Position numbers and translations under genes: made by a program
Source of the DNA: Arcobacter venerupis
GTDB lineage: Bacteria; Campylobacterota; Campylobacteria; Campylobacterales; Arcobacteraceae
Length of the DNA stretch: 64,000 nt
Assembly: GCF_013201665.1 (NCBI RefSeq)
Contig: NZ_CP053840.1
Coordinates: forward strand, 744,001-808,000
Reading direction: 5' to 3'
Shown: in pieces, positions 17,998 to 27,884 of the stretch
How positions within the stretch are numbered: the first letter of the stretch is position 1
Layout of the letters: every line of letters starts with the position of its first letter
The notes under the pieces: generated by a model
Told to the model about the DNA's origin: nothing
What the model saw: the letters and a program-made list of their open reading frames with translations, nothing else
Databases searched by the model: none

Positions 17998-19197
17998 TTA
18001 TTTTTCAATTCCTGATACAACTTTATAAGTATCATTTGCAATTACATACTCTTCATTTGTAGGAATAACAAAGATTCTAGCAGATGAGCTATTTGTTGCA
18101 ATATCTCTAGCTACTGATCTTCTTTTATTATTTTTAGTAGGATCAAGGATTAATCCCATACCATCAAGTCCAGCACAAACAATTTCTCTAATTAATGATG
18201 AATTTTCACCAATTCCACCAGTGAAACATAAAGCATCAATACCATCAAGTGCTGCAACATAAGAACCAACATATTTTTTGATGTTGTAAGCAACCATCTC
18301 AACTGCTAATCTACATCTATCATCACCATCTTGCATACCTTGTAAAACTTCTCTTAAATCAGATGATTTTCCTGAAATTCCTAAAATACCAGATTTTTTA
18401 TTCATTATGTCCATAATTTCATCTATTGAAAGACCTTCTTGTTTCATCATAAATGAAATAGCTCCAGCTCCAACATCTCCAGCTCTAGTTCCCATCATTA
18501 AACCTTGAACCGGAGTAAGACCCATAGAAGTATCAATACATTTACCATTTAATACAGCACTTACAGATGAACCATTTCCAAGGTGACAAACAATAATTCT
18601 AGTATTAAGTTTTTTATCTAACATTCCTCTAGCTTCGTTTGATACATAGTAGTGGCTTGTTCCATGGAATCCATATTTTCTTATACCATGTTTAGTATAT
18701 TGGTCATAAGGTAATGCATACATATAAGCATAATCAGGCATAGTTTGGTGGAATGCAGTATCGAATACAGCAACATTAGGTTTACCTGGCATTAATTCTT
18801 GACAAATTTCCATTCCCATAATATTTGCAGGATTGTGTAAAGGAGCTAATGGAATTAATTCTTTCATTTTTTCAATAACTCTTGGAGTTACCATAACAGA
18901 AGAAGCAAATTCTTCTCCTCCATGAACAGCTCTATGTCCAATTGCATCAATTTCATCAATAGAATTGATAACTTTTCCTTCACTCTCAACTAAAGTTTTT
19001 AATACTAATTCAATTGCCTCTTTATGAGTTGGCATTGAAACTTCTAGCGTTAGTTTGTTTTCACCAAACTCATGTTTTAAAATACCATCAATTCCGATTC
19101 TTTCGCATAAACCAGTTGCTAAAACTTCTTTTGAAACTGGATTCATTAATTGATACTTTAGAGATGAACTTCCTGCATTTAAAATAAATACTAACAT
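17998..19197 (-). CDS. ackA: Acetate kinase, copy 1 (with pta)
   Basis: 399 residues, normal length. It interconverts acetate + ATP and acetyl phosphate + ADP. The fold motifs NAGSSSLKY, HRAVHGGE, FDTAFHQTMP, YGFHGTSH, HLGNGSS, FTGGIGENS and TNEEY are all present. It lies 27 bp after pta, the usual pta-ackA operon. The loop reads GTRAGDVGAGAISF, unlike the GTRSGDIDAG of the two neighbouring copies and of most acetate kinases. It may be tuned differently, but the catalytic Arg is kept. Confidence 0.96.
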   Translation of the reverse strand: MLVFILNAGSSSLKYQLMNPVSKEVLATGLCERIGIDGILKHEFGENKLTLEVSMPTHKEAIELVLKTLVESEGKVINSIDEIDAIGHRAVHGGEEFASSVMVTPRVIEKMKELIPLAPLHNPANIMGMEICQELMPGKPNVAVFDTAFHQTMPDYAYMYALPYDQYTKHGIRKYGFHGTSHYYVSNEARGMLDKKLNTRIIVCHLGNGSSVSAVLNGKCIDTSMGLTPVQGLMMGTRAGDVGAGAISFMMKQEGLSIDEIMDIMNKKSGILGISGKSSDLREVLQGMQDGDDRCRLAVEMVAYNIKKYVGSYVAALDGIDALCFTGGIGENSSLIREIVCAGLDGMGLILDPTKNNKRRSVARDIATNSSSARIFVIPTNEEYVIANDTYKVVSGIEK

Positions 19198-19223
19198 AAT
19201 ATTTTCCTTTTTTTGAGTTTAAA

Positions 19224-20219
19224 TTATTTGATTTGAGTTGCAGTAATTGCAACTAAGTTTGCTATATCTTCTACTGAACAACCACGTGAAAGATCATTAA
19301 CAGGTTGATTTAATCCTTGAACGATTGGCCCATGAGCTTCTGCTCCGGCAAATCTTTGAACAAGTTTATAACCAATGTTTCCAGATTGTAAATCAGGGAA
19401 CACTAAAATATTTGCATGTCCAGCTACTTTTGAACCTGGTGCTTTTTTAGCTCCAATAGCTTCAACGATTGCAGCATCTGCTTGTAATTCACCATCAAAA
19501 GAGAAGCTTACATTTCTTTCTTCTAAAATTTCACAAGCATATTGAACTTTATCAACTAATGGATGTTTTGCACTTCCTTTTGTAGAAAAAGATAACATCG
19601 CAACTCTTGGTTCAAGTCCAACAACACTAGCAGCAGTTGCAGCAGTTGCACATGCAATATCAGCTAATTGTTCAGCATTTGGCTCAGGAATAACAGCGCA
19701 GTCTGCAAATAAGATTAAACCATTGTCACCAAATTTACCATCAGCTGTTTCCATAATAAATGTAGATGAAACTGTATTAATTCCAGGAGCTGTTTTTATA
19801 ACTTGAATAGCAGCTTTTAAAACATCAGCTGTTGGAGAGTTTGAACCAGCAACTAATCCATCAGCATCTCCAAGTCTTACCATCATACAACCAAAAAATC
19901 TAGGTTCAGTTGTCATAATTTCAGTAGCTTCTTCTTTTGAAAGATTTTTTGCTTTTCTTAACTCAACTAACTCATCGATGTATTTGTCTATGTTATCAAA
20001 TTGCTTAGGATCAATTATAGTTGCACCTTCAATATTAGCGCCACATTTAGCCGCATCAGCTTTGATAGTTTCAACATTTCCAATTAAAACAATTTTTGCA
20101 GTCTTCTCTTCTAAAACTTGCTGAGCAGCTTTTAAAACTCTCTCATCTTCAGGCTCTGGAAGAACTATTGTTCTTAATTTTAATTTTGCTTTTTCTTTAA
20201 TACTTTCGATTAAACCCAT
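19224..20219 (-). CDS. pta: Phosphate acetyltransferase
   Basis: 331 residues, the short (PTA_PTB-only) form without the N-terminal DRTGG domain. It converts acetyl-CoA + phosphate to acetyl phosphate. Visible motifs: VLPEPEDERVLKAA, MMVRLGDADGLVAGS, LFADCAVIPEPNAEQLA, and KVAGHANILVFPDLQSGNIGYK. It leads into ackA copy 1, and has its own -10 at 20257-20262. No other pta is in the window although there are three acetate kinase genes. Confidence 0.97.
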   Translation of the reverse strand: MGLIESIKEKAKLKLRTIVLPEPEDERVLKAAQQVLEEKTAKIVLIGNVETIKADAAKCGANIEGATIIDPKQFDNIDKYIDELVELRKAKNLSKEEATEIMTTEPRFFGCMMVRLGDADGLVAGSNSPTADVLKAAIQVIKTAPGINTVSSTFIMETADGKFGDNGLILFADCAVIPEPNAEQLADIACATAATAASVVGLEPRVAMLSFSTKGSAKHPLVDKVQYACEILEERNVSFSFDGELQADAAIVEAIGAKKAPGSKVAGHANILVFPDLQSGNIGYKLVQRFAGAEAHGPIVQGLNQPVNDLSRGCSVEDIANLVAITATQIK

Positions 20220-20256
20220 GTTAAGTTATCCTTTCTACTTTAAACTTTATTGAAAG

Positions 20257-20262
20257 ATTATA
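20257..20262 (-). promoter_or_regulatory. -10 box of pta-ackA
   Basis: TATAAT on the minus strand, 38 bases before the pta ATG. Confidence 0.55.
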
Positions 20263-20369
20263 ATTAAGGAACATAGCATTACAATAGCAATGTTTTATAA
20301 TCTTACTAAGAAGAATTTTATTCCTTATTTAAAAAAAAGTACATAAAAAGTACATTAATATAAAAGAAA

Positions 20370-20465
20370 TACGATTTTGTGCAGAATCGTAATGATATAT
20401 TGTAAAAATTGATTTTAATTGAAGATAAAGAAGGTAGAGATGTACAATTTTAGTACATCATCTAC
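20370..20465. repeat. Intergenic hairpins downstream of ackA copy 2
   Basis: In the 277-bp gap between pta and ackA copy 2. TACGATT / AATCGTA (20370-20391) and GTAGAGATGTAC / GTACATCATCTAC (20434-20465, one bulged base). On the minus strand the second is 32 bases after the ackA stop with only a short T-rich run, so it may be a weak terminator. Two further GTACAT words lie at 20338-20355. No gene is seen in this gap. Confidence 0.45.
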
Positions 20466-20496
20466 AATTTTTTGATATTAGCTATTTTGTAACAAT

Positions 20497-21690
20497 TTAT
20501 TTAGATTTTACAAGGTTATAAGTATCTTTTGCGATTACTAATTCTTCATTTGTAGGTATAACAAAGATTTTAGTTTTTGATGATTCATTATGTATTTCTC
20601 TTGTTCCATGAGTTCTAATTTTATTTTTTTCAGTATCAAGTTCAATTCCCATAAAACCTAAACCCTCACAAACTTTTTCTCTTATTAAATCTGAATTCTC
20701 ACCAATACCAGCAGTGAAACATATAGCATCAACACCTTGCATTAATCCAGCATAAGAGCAAAGATATTTTTTTATTCTTCCACATAACATTTCAATAGCT
20801 ATTTTTGATCTTTTATCACCATCATTTGAAGCTTTTATAACTTCTCTTAAATCAGAACTAATTCCAGAAATTCCTAGAATTCCTGATTTTTTATTAAGAT
20901 AATTAATAATTTGGTTACTATCTAGTCCTTTTCTTTCCATTAAATAAGGAATAACACCTGCATCAATATCTCCAGATCTTGTTCCCATAATTAAACCCTC
21001 TAAAGGAGTTAATCCCATAGTTGTACTAATTGATTTTCCATCTTTAACAGCACAAATAGATGAACCATTACCTAAATGACAAACAATAATTTTACTTGTT
21101 TTTTTGTTTAAAATTTTTATTGCTTCATTTGAAACATAATAATGTGATGTTCCATGAAAACCATATTTTCTTAAATGATGTTCTGTATAGTCTCCATATG
21201 GAACTGCATATAGGAAGTTTTCTTCTGGCATTGTTTGGTGAAATGCCGTATCAAAAGTTGCAACATTTGGAATATTTGGCATTAATTCATTACAAATTTC
21301 AATTCCTAAAACGTGAGCAGGATTATGTAAAGGGGCTAAAGGAATAAGTTTTCTGATTTTATCCATTACATCTTTATTTATTAAAGTAGATTTTTTGAAA
21401 TATTCTCCACCATGAACAACTCTGTGTCCAATAGCTTCAATTTCACTAATTGAATTAATAACTTTAGTTTCATCATTTGTTAAAATTCTAAGAACTAATT
21501 CGATAGCTTCTTTATGAGTAGGAATTTGAAGTTCAAAAGTTAATTTCTTATTTTCTCCGACTTCGTGTTTTAAAATCCCATCTATTCCTATTCTTTCAAC
21601 TAATCCACTTGCTTTTAATTCAGAAGTTTCTGCGTTAATTAATTGATATTTTAAAGAAGACGAACCAGCATTTAATACAAATACTAACAT
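20497..21690 (-). CDS. ackA: Acetate kinase, copy 2
   Basis: 397 residues from ATG at 21690, preferred over the ATG six codons earlier because AAGGAAAAATTAATG gives a proper ribosome site and the start then matches its paralogue. All motifs are intact: NAGSSSLKY, HRVVHGGE, FDTAFHQTMP, YGFHGTSH, HLGNGSS, GTRSGDIDAG, FTAGIGENS and TNEELVIA. It is much closer to copy 3 than to copy 1, so 2 and 3 came from a local duplication. A 255-bp gap with a weak TACAAT -10 (21733-21738) separates it from copy 3, so it may be transcribed on its own. Confidence 0.95.
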   Translation of the reverse strand: MLVFVLNAGSSSLKYQLINAETSELKASGLVERIGIDGILKHEVGENKKLTFELQIPTHKEAIELVLRILTNDETKVINSISEIEAIGHRVVHGGEYFKKSTLINKDVMDKIRKLIPLAPLHNPAHVLGIEICNELMPNIPNVATFDTAFHQTMPEENFLYAVPYGDYTEHHLRKYGFHGTSHYYVSNEAIKILNKKTSKIIVCHLGNGSSICAVKDGKSISTTMGLTPLEGLIMGTRSGDIDAGVIPYLMERKGLDSNQIINYLNKKSGILGISGISSDLREVIKASNDGDKRSKIAIEMLCGRIKKYLCSYAGLMQGVDAICFTAGIGENSDLIREKVCEGLGFMGIELDTEKNKIRTHGTREIHNESSKTKIFVIPTNEELVIAKDTYNLVKSK

Positions 21691-21875
21691 TAATTTTTCC
21701 TTTATCATTTTAGATATAAATTTTTGAACCTAATTGTAGTAAATCTTAAATCTAAATTTGCTTTTAAAGTTAATTTAATTTAACAAATAATTAAATCTTT
21801 TAATTTTAAATATTTTAGAAAAATAAGATATTTTGATGAAAATCTTGGAATAGTCCGTAAAGTAGGGCTTTATAA

Positions 21876-21906
21876 AGTATCATGTACAATCAATGTACAT
21901 AATACT
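21876..21906. repeat. GTACA hairpin downstream of ackA copy 3
   Basis: AGTATCATGTACA / TGTACATAATACT, 12 of 13 pairs, 5-base loop. It lies 40 bp after the ackA copy 3 stop and resembles the hairpin after copy 2. The rest of the 255-bp gap is AT-rich without a gene. Confidence 0.45.
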
Positions 21907-21945
21907 CAATTTTTTAATAAGTTTCTAATTAGTAACAGTTTTGAT

Positions 21946-23136
21946 TTATTTTACAAGATTATATGTATCTTTAGCAATAACTAACTCTTCATTTGTAGGT
22001 ATTACAAAGATTTTAGTTTTTGAACTCTTTTTATTAATCTCTATATTTCCAGATGATTTTAATTGATTTTTTTCATCATCTAATTCAATACCCATGAACT
22101 CTAAATTAAAACAAACTTTTTCTCGTATTAAAGTAGAATTTTCACCAATACCAGCAGTAAAACAAATAGCATCTACTCCACCTAATAATCCAGCATAAGC
22201 ACAAACATATTTTCTTACTCGATTACACATCATATCAATTGTAACACTAGCTCTTTGATCTCCCTCATTTGCTGCACTTATTATTTCTCTTAAATCTGAG
22301 CTAATTCCTGAAACTCCTAGAATTCCAGATTTTTTATTTAAATAATCAATAATTTGGTGGGTATCCATATTTTTTCTATCCATTAAATATGGAATAACAC
22401 CTGCATCAATATCTCCGCTTCTTGTTCCCATCATTAAACCTCCAAGAGGTGTTAATCCCATTGAAGTATTTATAGATTTTCCATCTTTTATTGCACAAAT
22501 TGATGATCCATTTCCTAAATGACAAACAATTATTCTTGAATTTTTTTTATTATTTAAAAGTTTGATTGCTTCATTTGATACATAACTATGGCTTGTTCCA
22601 TGAAAACCATATTTTCTTAAATGATGTTCTGTATAATCTTCATGTGGAACGGGAAATAAGAAGTGAACTTCTGGCATTGTTTGATGAAATGCTGTATCAA
22701 ATACTGCAACATTTGGAATATTTGGCATTAAATCCATACATATCTTCATACCTAAAATATTTGCAGGATTATGAAGTGGAGCTAAAGGAATTAACTCTTC
22801 TATTTTTTTTATAACTTTTTCATTAACAATAGTTGAACCTTTAAAAAACTCTCCTCCGTGGGCAACTCTATGTCCAATTGCTTGAATTTCGTCAATTGAA
22901 TTTATTGTTTTTGTTTCATCATGGGTAAGAGTTTCTAATATTAACTCAATTGCTTCTTTGTGAGATGGAATAAAAGCTTCAATAGTTAGTTTTTTATTTT
23001 TGCTAACTACATGTTTTAGTATTCCATCAATTCCTATTCTTTCAACAACTCCACTTGCTTTTAATTCAGATGTTTGCGCATTAATTAATTGATATTTTAA
23101 AGAGGACGAACCTGCATTTAATACAAATATTAACAT
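21946..23136 (-). CDS. ackA: Acetate kinase, copy 3 (in the actP operon)
   Basis: 396 residues with the full acetate kinase motif set (NAGSSSLKY, HRVAHGGE, FDTAFHQTMP, YGFHGTSH, HLGNGSS, GTRSGDIDAG, FTAGIGENS, TNEELVIA). It begins 13 bp after the exonuclease-like gene and follows it in the same direction, so it is very likely the last gene of the DUF485-actP-DUF294-exonuclease unit. That ties acetate uptake to its phosphorylation. Which acid it prefers (acetate or propionate) cannot be read from the sequence. Confidence 0.95.
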   Translation of the reverse strand: MLIFVLNAGSSSLKYQLINAQTSELKASGVVERIGIDGILKHVVSKNKKLTIEAFIPSHKEAIELILETLTHDETKTINSIDEIQAIGHRVAHGGEFFKGSTIVNEKVIKKIEELIPLAPLHNPANILGMKICMDLMPNIPNVAVFDTAFHQTMPEVHFLFPVPHEDYTEHHLRKYGFHGTSHSYVSNEAIKLLNNKKNSRIIVCHLGNGSSICAIKDGKSINTSMGLTPLGGLMMGTRSGDIDAGVIPYLMDRKNMDTHQIIDYLNKKSGILGVSGISSDLREIISAANEGDQRASVTIDMMCNRVRKYVCAYAGLLGGVDAICFTAGIGENSTLIREKVCFNLEFMGIELDDEKNQLKSSGNIEINKKSSKTKIFVIPTNEELVIAKDTYNLVK

Positions 23137-23149
23137 TATTATTTTCCTT

Positions 23150-23767
23150 TTATATCTTTACTTTTGGGGTATTTTTTAATTTTAAAAATATCATAGCAGT
23201 CATAATTGCATCATTGTATGCATCATGTTTTCCTAGACTTGGAATTTTGAGTTCTTCCATAATGGTATTGAATCTTAAATCTATATGACTTTGGGGAATA
23301 ATTTCGATTTTATAATCATGATATATTGCTGATACTTCATGCATTTTATTAGGAAGTAAAATTCCTAATTTAGGTTTTAAATATTTATTAATCATGGCAA
23401 CATCAAATTCCAAGTAATATCCGACTAAAGGTCTATTTCCAATAAAATTTATGAACTCTTCAATTACATCATCAATATCTTCAGCATCTTCTAAATCACA
23501 TACTCTAATGTGATGAATTTTTATAGCTTCTGCTTGAAGTTTAGTTTTTGGTTTTACAAATCTTACAAATTTTTTACTTGAAATTATTGTGTTGTTTTTA
23601 ATAATCACAGCACCAATTGATATGATGTCATCTTTTTTTGGATTTAATCCTGTTGTTTCACAATCAAAACAAACATACTCATCAACTGTTGGTTTTTCAA
23701 ATAAAAATTCGTAATTTTTATCTTTTAAATTTTTTTTGTTAAAGTAGTTTTTTATGGTTCTAAACAT
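23150..23767 (-). CDS. DEDDh 3'-5' exonuclease domain protein, copy 1
   Basis: 205 residues of the DnaQ-like exonuclease family. Metal-binding residues: CFDCETTGLNPKKDD (Asp, Glu), GYYLEFDVAMIN (Asp) and KHDAYNDAI (His, Asp). It overlaps the preceding DUF294 gene by 8 bp. The pair DUF294 protein + DnaQ-like exonuclease next to acetate symporters is found in many Proteobacteria, so a role in the acetate/cyclic-nucleotide switch, perhaps degrading an RNA or dinucleotide, is more likely than proofreading. Paralogue at 30038-30670. Confidence 0.85.
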   Translation of the reverse strand: MFRTIKNYFNKKNLKDKNYEFLFEKPTVDEYVCFDCETTGLNPKKDDIISIGAVIIKNNTIISSKKFVRFVKPKTKLQAEAIKIHHIRVCDLEDAEDIDDVIEEFINFIGNRPLVGYYLEFDVAMINKYLKPKLGILLPNKMHEVSAIYHDYKIEIIPQSHIDLRFNTIMEELKIPSLGKHDAYNDAIMTAMIFLKLKNTPKVKI

Positions 23768-25601
23768 AGTTCAACTTAAAGTGAAATTCTAATTTCTTTT
23801 TTAATTTATTAACAATTTTAAAAGAATCTTTTAGTAAATCTTTTTCCATCGTATTTAAATTATTTGGATTTATATAATTATCAACTTTTTCTTTTTTATC
23901 TAATTTTTCTAAATTTGATTTTAGATTTATGCTTGTTAAAAAATTAAATGCCATTATTAGCTCAGTTGCTAGTTCATTATCAATAACATCTAACTCATTT
24001 AGTTTTAGAATTCTTTTTGTTGTATTTGTATTAAAAATTTTGTTTTCTAAACTTAGACTTCTAATCCCTTGAACTATAATAAATATTCCACCTTTTTTTA
24101 TATTGATTTGATTTCTCTCTTTTTCATCTTTTGTATTAAAAGTAAAACCATCAAAAAATCCTAATGGAACATCAAAACTTGTAATAATTTTTGCAAAGTG
24201 AGCATTAAATTGATTAGAATTATCTGCTACTTTAAATAGATACTCTTTTAATTTTGTGATTAATTGTTTATCTCCTGAGACACAAATTGCATCATAAAAA
24301 ATTGCAAGATTCATGAAATTATCACCAGTTGGTTCAGTTACCCATTGAAAAATTAAATCTTTGAAATCACTATATTTTCTACACCAATATGGATTGGAAA
24401 GCATAATATTGCCCTCACATCTTGGAAAACCAAAATCCACTAAAGTTTCAGTAAATTTGCTTGTAAATTCTTGTAGTTCATCTTCACTAATAATGAAATC
24501 ATCATTAATTATTAAAGCATTATCTTGGTCAGTTCTTAATATTTGTTCTGACCTTCCCTCACTTCCCATTACAACTAAACATGAGTTTTCAAATAACTCT
24601 TTTGGTGCAAGTATTTTGTATAATTTATCTAAAAGTTTTTTATTTAATTGATTAATTAATTTTGAAATAAATTCAATTTTTACACCTTTTGCATTTAAAG
24701 ACTTTATTATTTTTATAAAAGATAAAGATGCTTCTTTTAGTTCAGCAACAGTTTCAGCTTTTACTATTTGATTTGAAACTGAAAAAATATTCGTTGCAAA
24801 AAATGATGATAAAGAGATTTGATCTAAGATTCCAACTATTTCATCTTTATCATTTTTGACTACAACTCTTTTTAAACCATGTTTTGCCATTATTAATTGG
24901 GCATTGAATAAAAAATCATCTTCATAAACATAAACTAAACCAGTTGAAGATATTTTTATAACTTTGTCATCAAAATCCATTCTATCTAATATAACTTTTT
25001 GTCTAAAATCTGAATCTGTAATGATGTGTATTTCGTTATTCTTATCCCTTAATAACAAAGTAGGGATTTTTTCTTTTTTTATAATAGTTGCTGCTTCAAA
25101 TATTGTTTTATCTTCATCAATAATTACAGCTTTATGTATTTTTGCATCTTTAACTTTTGCAACCATTATATTTGCCATCTCTTTATTTTTTTCATAAAGG
25201 ATGTTATTATTTAGTTTTTGTGAAATTGATTGGAAAAAATATTTTTCTAACTCTTGATTTTCGTGAAGTATTTTTATAAAAATATCACGAGGAAGAGTGT
25301 AACAAATAGTTTCCTCTGCGGTTACAAAACTATTTTTTGAATAATTTTCTATTAAAGATACAGAATCAAAAATTTCATTTTTTGAATATATTGATAAAAC
25401 TTCTTGATCTTGTTTTTCTTGAATTAAACCTTTTAAAATAAAAAAAAGTGAAGTGGGAACACTTCCTTGTTTTTGTATTATCTCATTTTCTTTAAAATAA
25501 ACAATATCAATCTTCTCTACAAAAGTATCAAGTTGATTTATTGTTAAATTCTGAAATGGATAAATTGAAGAGATAAATGCTTTTTGTTCTAATATACTCA
25601 T
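23760..25601 (-). CDS. cNMP-binding / CBS / DUF294 nucleotidyltransferase-like regulator, copy 1
   Basis: 613 residues. Order: cyclic-nucleotide-binding-like domain (about 15-130), a CBS pair (about 150-275), a DUF294 nucleotidyltransferase-like domain with GSEGRSEQ then TDQDNALI (about 345-365), and its C-terminal substrate-binding helical domain (about 470-605). The family resembles GlnD-type enzymes. It probably senses an adenine nucleotide and modifies a partner or regulates transport, but that is not shown. It lies between actP copy 1 and the exonuclease gene, likely one operon. Paralogue at 30670-32490. Confidence 0.85.
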   Translation of the reverse strand: MSILEQKAFISSIYPFQNLTINQLDTFVEKIDIVYFKENEIIQKQGSVPTSLFFILKGLIQEKQDQEVLSIYSKNEIFDSVSLIENYSKNSFVTAEETICYTLPRDIFIKILHENQELEKYFFQSISQKLNNNILYEKNKEMANIMVAKVKDAKIHKAVIIDEDKTIFEAATIIKKEKIPTLLLRDKNNEIHIITDSDFRQKVILDRMDFDDKVIKISSTGLVYVYEDDFLFNAQLIMAKHGLKRVVVKNDKDEIVGILDQISLSSFFATNIFSVSNQIVKAETVAELKEASLSFIKIIKSLNAKGVKIEFISKLINQLNKKLLDKLYKILAPKELFENSCLVVMGSEGRSEQILRTDQDNALIINDDFIISEDELQEFTSKFTETLVDFGFPRCEGNIMLSNPYWCRKYSDFKDLIFQWVTEPTGDNFMNLAIFYDAICVSGDKQLITKLKEYLFKVADNSNQFNAHFAKIITSFDVPLGFFDGFTFNTKDEKERNQINIKKGGIFIIVQGIRSLSLENKIFNTNTTKRILKLNELDVIDNELATELIMAFNFLTSINLKSNLEKLDKKEKVDNYINPNNLNTMEKDLLKDSFKIVNKLKKKLEFHFKLNYV

Positions 25602-25620
25602 AAGACCTCTTTTATAGTTT

Positions 25621-25652
25621 TAATATCAAAGGAAAAACCTTTGATATTTTTA
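25621..25652 (-). terminator. Hairpin between actP copy 1 and the DUF294 gene
   Basis: AATATCAAAGG / CCTTTGATATT with an A5 loop. After it on the minus strand there is TAAAACTATAAAA, so termination is likely partial, allowing some read-through into the DUF294 gene 53 bp away. Confidence 0.5.
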
Positions 25653-25654
25653 AT

Positions 25655-27304
25655 TTAATGTGAAACAGCTCCTGCTGCACCAATACCAGTATTTGCTCTA
25701 ACATTTTGTGCTCTAAATAACTCTTTTTCTACTTGTGCTCGAGGAGAGTTGTCAATTTTTGAAAAGAACCAAATAGAAACAAATGCTATAGTTACAGAAA
25801 ATAGTGCAGGGTGAGCATAAGGGAAAATGGCTTTTTCATTTTTCAGGATTTCAACCCAAACATTTGGTCCTAAAATTACAAGTGCAACTGCTGCAATTAG
25901 TCCCATAAATCCACCAATAAAAGCACCTTTTGTAGTTAATCCACTCCAGTAAATTGATAAAAATAAAATTGGAAAATTTGCTGATGCTGCTATACCAAAG
26001 GCAAGTCCAACCATGTAAGCAATATTTTGTGATTCAAATGCAATACCTAAAATCACACCAATTATTCCTATAATAATAACAGTAATTTTAGAAATACTAA
26101 CTACTTTTTCATCAGTAGCATTTGGATTAATTACATTTGCATAAATATCATGTGAAATTGCAGATGCACCAGCAAGTGTTAATCCAGAAACAACAGCTAA
26201 AATAGTTGCAAAGGCAACTGCTGAAATAAATCCTAAGAAAGCATTTCCACCTAACATATGTGATAAGTGAACTGATGCCATATTGCTTCCACCAAATAGT
26301 TTTCCATCTACAAAGTATTGAGCTCCATCTGCAGAATTTAAAAATGCAATAGCACCAAATCCAACAATAGTAATAATTATCCAAAAATATGCAACAAAAC
26401 CAGTTGCATAAACAACAGATTTTCTAGCTTCTTTTGCATTTCCAACAGTAAAGAATCTCATTAAAACGTGTGGTAAACCAGCAGTTCCAAGCATTAAAGC
26501 CATTCCTAGTGAAATAGCAGAAATTGGATCTGTAATAAACCCACCTGGACTTAATATTGCTTCTCCTGATTTATGATTTTCAACAGCTTTTGCTGCTAAT
26601 GATTCAAAAGAGAAATCAAAATGGTATAAAACCATGATGGCCATAAATGAAACACCAGATAATAGTAAACATGCTTTTATAATTTGTACCCAAGTAGTTG
26701 CTAACATTCCACCAAAAGTAACATAAATAATCATTAATGCTCCAACCATTACAACAGCATAAGCGTAATCCATTCCAAATAAAACTTGAATTAATTTTCC
26801 AGCTCCAACCATTTGAGCAATAAGATATAAAACAACAACGCTAATAGAACCAAATGCAGCTAATGTTCTAATCTCTTTTTGCCCTAATCTATAAGCTGCG
26901 ATATCAGCAAATGTAAATTTACCTAAGTTTCTTAATTTTTCTGCCATGAAAAATAAAATAACAGGCCATCCTACTAAAAATGAAACTGCATAAATTACGC
27001 CATCATAACCTTTCATATAAATAAGACCTGAAACTCCTAAGAATGCTGCCGCTGACATATAATCTCCAGCAATTGCTAATCCATTTTGAAAACCAGTTAT
27101 TCCTCCACCCGCTGTATAAAAATCACTCGCAGATTTTGTTTTTTTTGCAGCCCAAAAAGTAATACCTAAAGTTGCAAGTATAAAAACAAAAAACATAATT
27201 ATCGCTGGGATATTTAGTTCTCTTTTCGTAGCTTCAAAAGTTGCATCACCAGCAGCAAAAGCTCCTAATGCAATAATAGTAATAAGTGCTAATATTTTTA
27301 ACAT
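25655..27304 (-). CDS. actP: Cation/acetate symporter ActP, copy 1
   Basis: 549 residues, the length of E. coli ActP, sodium:solute symporter family with an N-terminal signal-like helix and about 13 further helices. Family motifs: [29 protein letters not shown] and [15 protein letters not shown]. It should import acetate with Na+ at low concentration. It overlaps the DUF485 gene by one base (TAATG), the standard DUF485-actP unit. Copy 2 lies just upstream (27885-29534) and is very similar. Confidence 0.95.
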   Translation of the reverse strand: MLKILALITIIALGAFAAGDATFEATKRELNIPAIIMFFVFILATLGITFWAAKKTKSASDFYTAGGGITGFQNGLAIAGDYMSAAAFLGVSGLIYMKGYDGVIYAVSFLVGWPVILFFMAEKLRNLGKFTFADIAAYRLGQKEIRTLAAFGSISVVVLYLIAQMVGAGKLIQVLFGMDYAYAVVMVGALMIIYVTFGGMLATTWVQIIKACLLLSGVSFMAIMVLYHFDFSFESLAAKAVENHKSGEAILSPGGFITDPISAISLGMALMLGTAGLPHVLMRFFTVGNAKEARKSVVYATGFVAYFWIIITIVGFGAIAFLNSADGAQYFVDGKLFGGSNMASVHLSHMLGGNAFLGFISAVAFATILAVVSGLTLAGASAISHDIYANVINPNATDEKVVSISKITVIIIGIIGVILGIAFESQNIAYMVGLAFGIAASANFPILFLSIYWSGLTTKGAFIGGFMGLIAAVALVILGPNVWVEILKNEKAIFPYAHPALFSVTIAFVSIWFFSKIDNSPRAQVEKELFRAQNVRANTGIGAAGAVSH

Positions 27305-27618
27305 TATAATAAATCCTTTACATCTTTTTTAATATCTTTAATTAGATTTTCAAACTCACCATTTGCTTTTTTTACATAAATGAGAGTTGTAATAAAACTA
27401 AGTATTAAAATGGCTAATGCAATAGGAAATGCTATTGTAGTAACTCCATCACCAATTTTCGTAGCTAATAGCTCTTTATCAAATGCGATAACTAAAATAT
27501 AAGCATAAAACATAACTAATACAAAAGCTCCTAATTTTATACCTAAACTATTCCTTTTTGAAACTAACTCCTTGTACTTTGGATTAGATTCAATTCTTTC
27601 AACTAACTTGTCATTCAT
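27304..27618 (-). CDS. DUF485 small membrane protein, actP partner, copy 1
   Basis: 104 residues from ATG at 27618; the ATG ten codons earlier is less likely, since GGAAG lies 6-7 bases before the later ATG and the paralogue has the same start (MNDKLVERI versus MNTELVEKI). Two membrane helices (about 22-44 and 57-80), the usual DUF485 layout. DUF485 genes almost always precede actP and are thought to help the symporter. Its stop overlaps the actP start. Confidence 0.85.
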   Translation of the reverse strand: MNDKLVERIESNPKYKELVSKRNSLGIKLGAFVLVMFYAYILVIAFDKELLATKIGDGVTTIAFPIALAILILSFITTLIYVKKANGEFENLIKDIKKDVKDLL

Positions 27619-27852
27619 TCTGCTTCCTTTTCCTGAAATAATAAACATTAGTCTTTTTCTTTAAACTAATTTAATTTGTAGTATTAAAATAGTGTATGAA
27701 AAAAGTAATTGATTATACATTCAAAAGTATAGTTAAAAGAATTTTTATAGAAATTGTGTAGAAATTATGTAGTATCTTAGTAGATTAGTAACAAAAAATT
27801 GTATTATTAATTATTAATTTTAGTTATAATAATTAAGAAAAGATTAATAATA

Positions 27853-27881
27853 TTTACTAAAGAGAAAATCTCTTTAGTAAA
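27853..27881 (-). terminator. Hairpin after actP copy 2
   Basis: TTTACTAAAGAG / CTCTTTAGTAAA with an AAAAT loop, 12 perfect pairs. On the minus strand the hairpin is followed by TATTATTAATC, a weak T tract. It may limit read-through into the next transport gene. Confidence 0.55.
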
Positions 27882-27884
27882 AAA

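Noticed and set aside
17998-23136. Suspicion that the extra acetate kinases are pseudogenes or an assembly duplicate
   Set aside because: All three frames are full length with intact motifs and clearly different sequences, so they are real separate genes.
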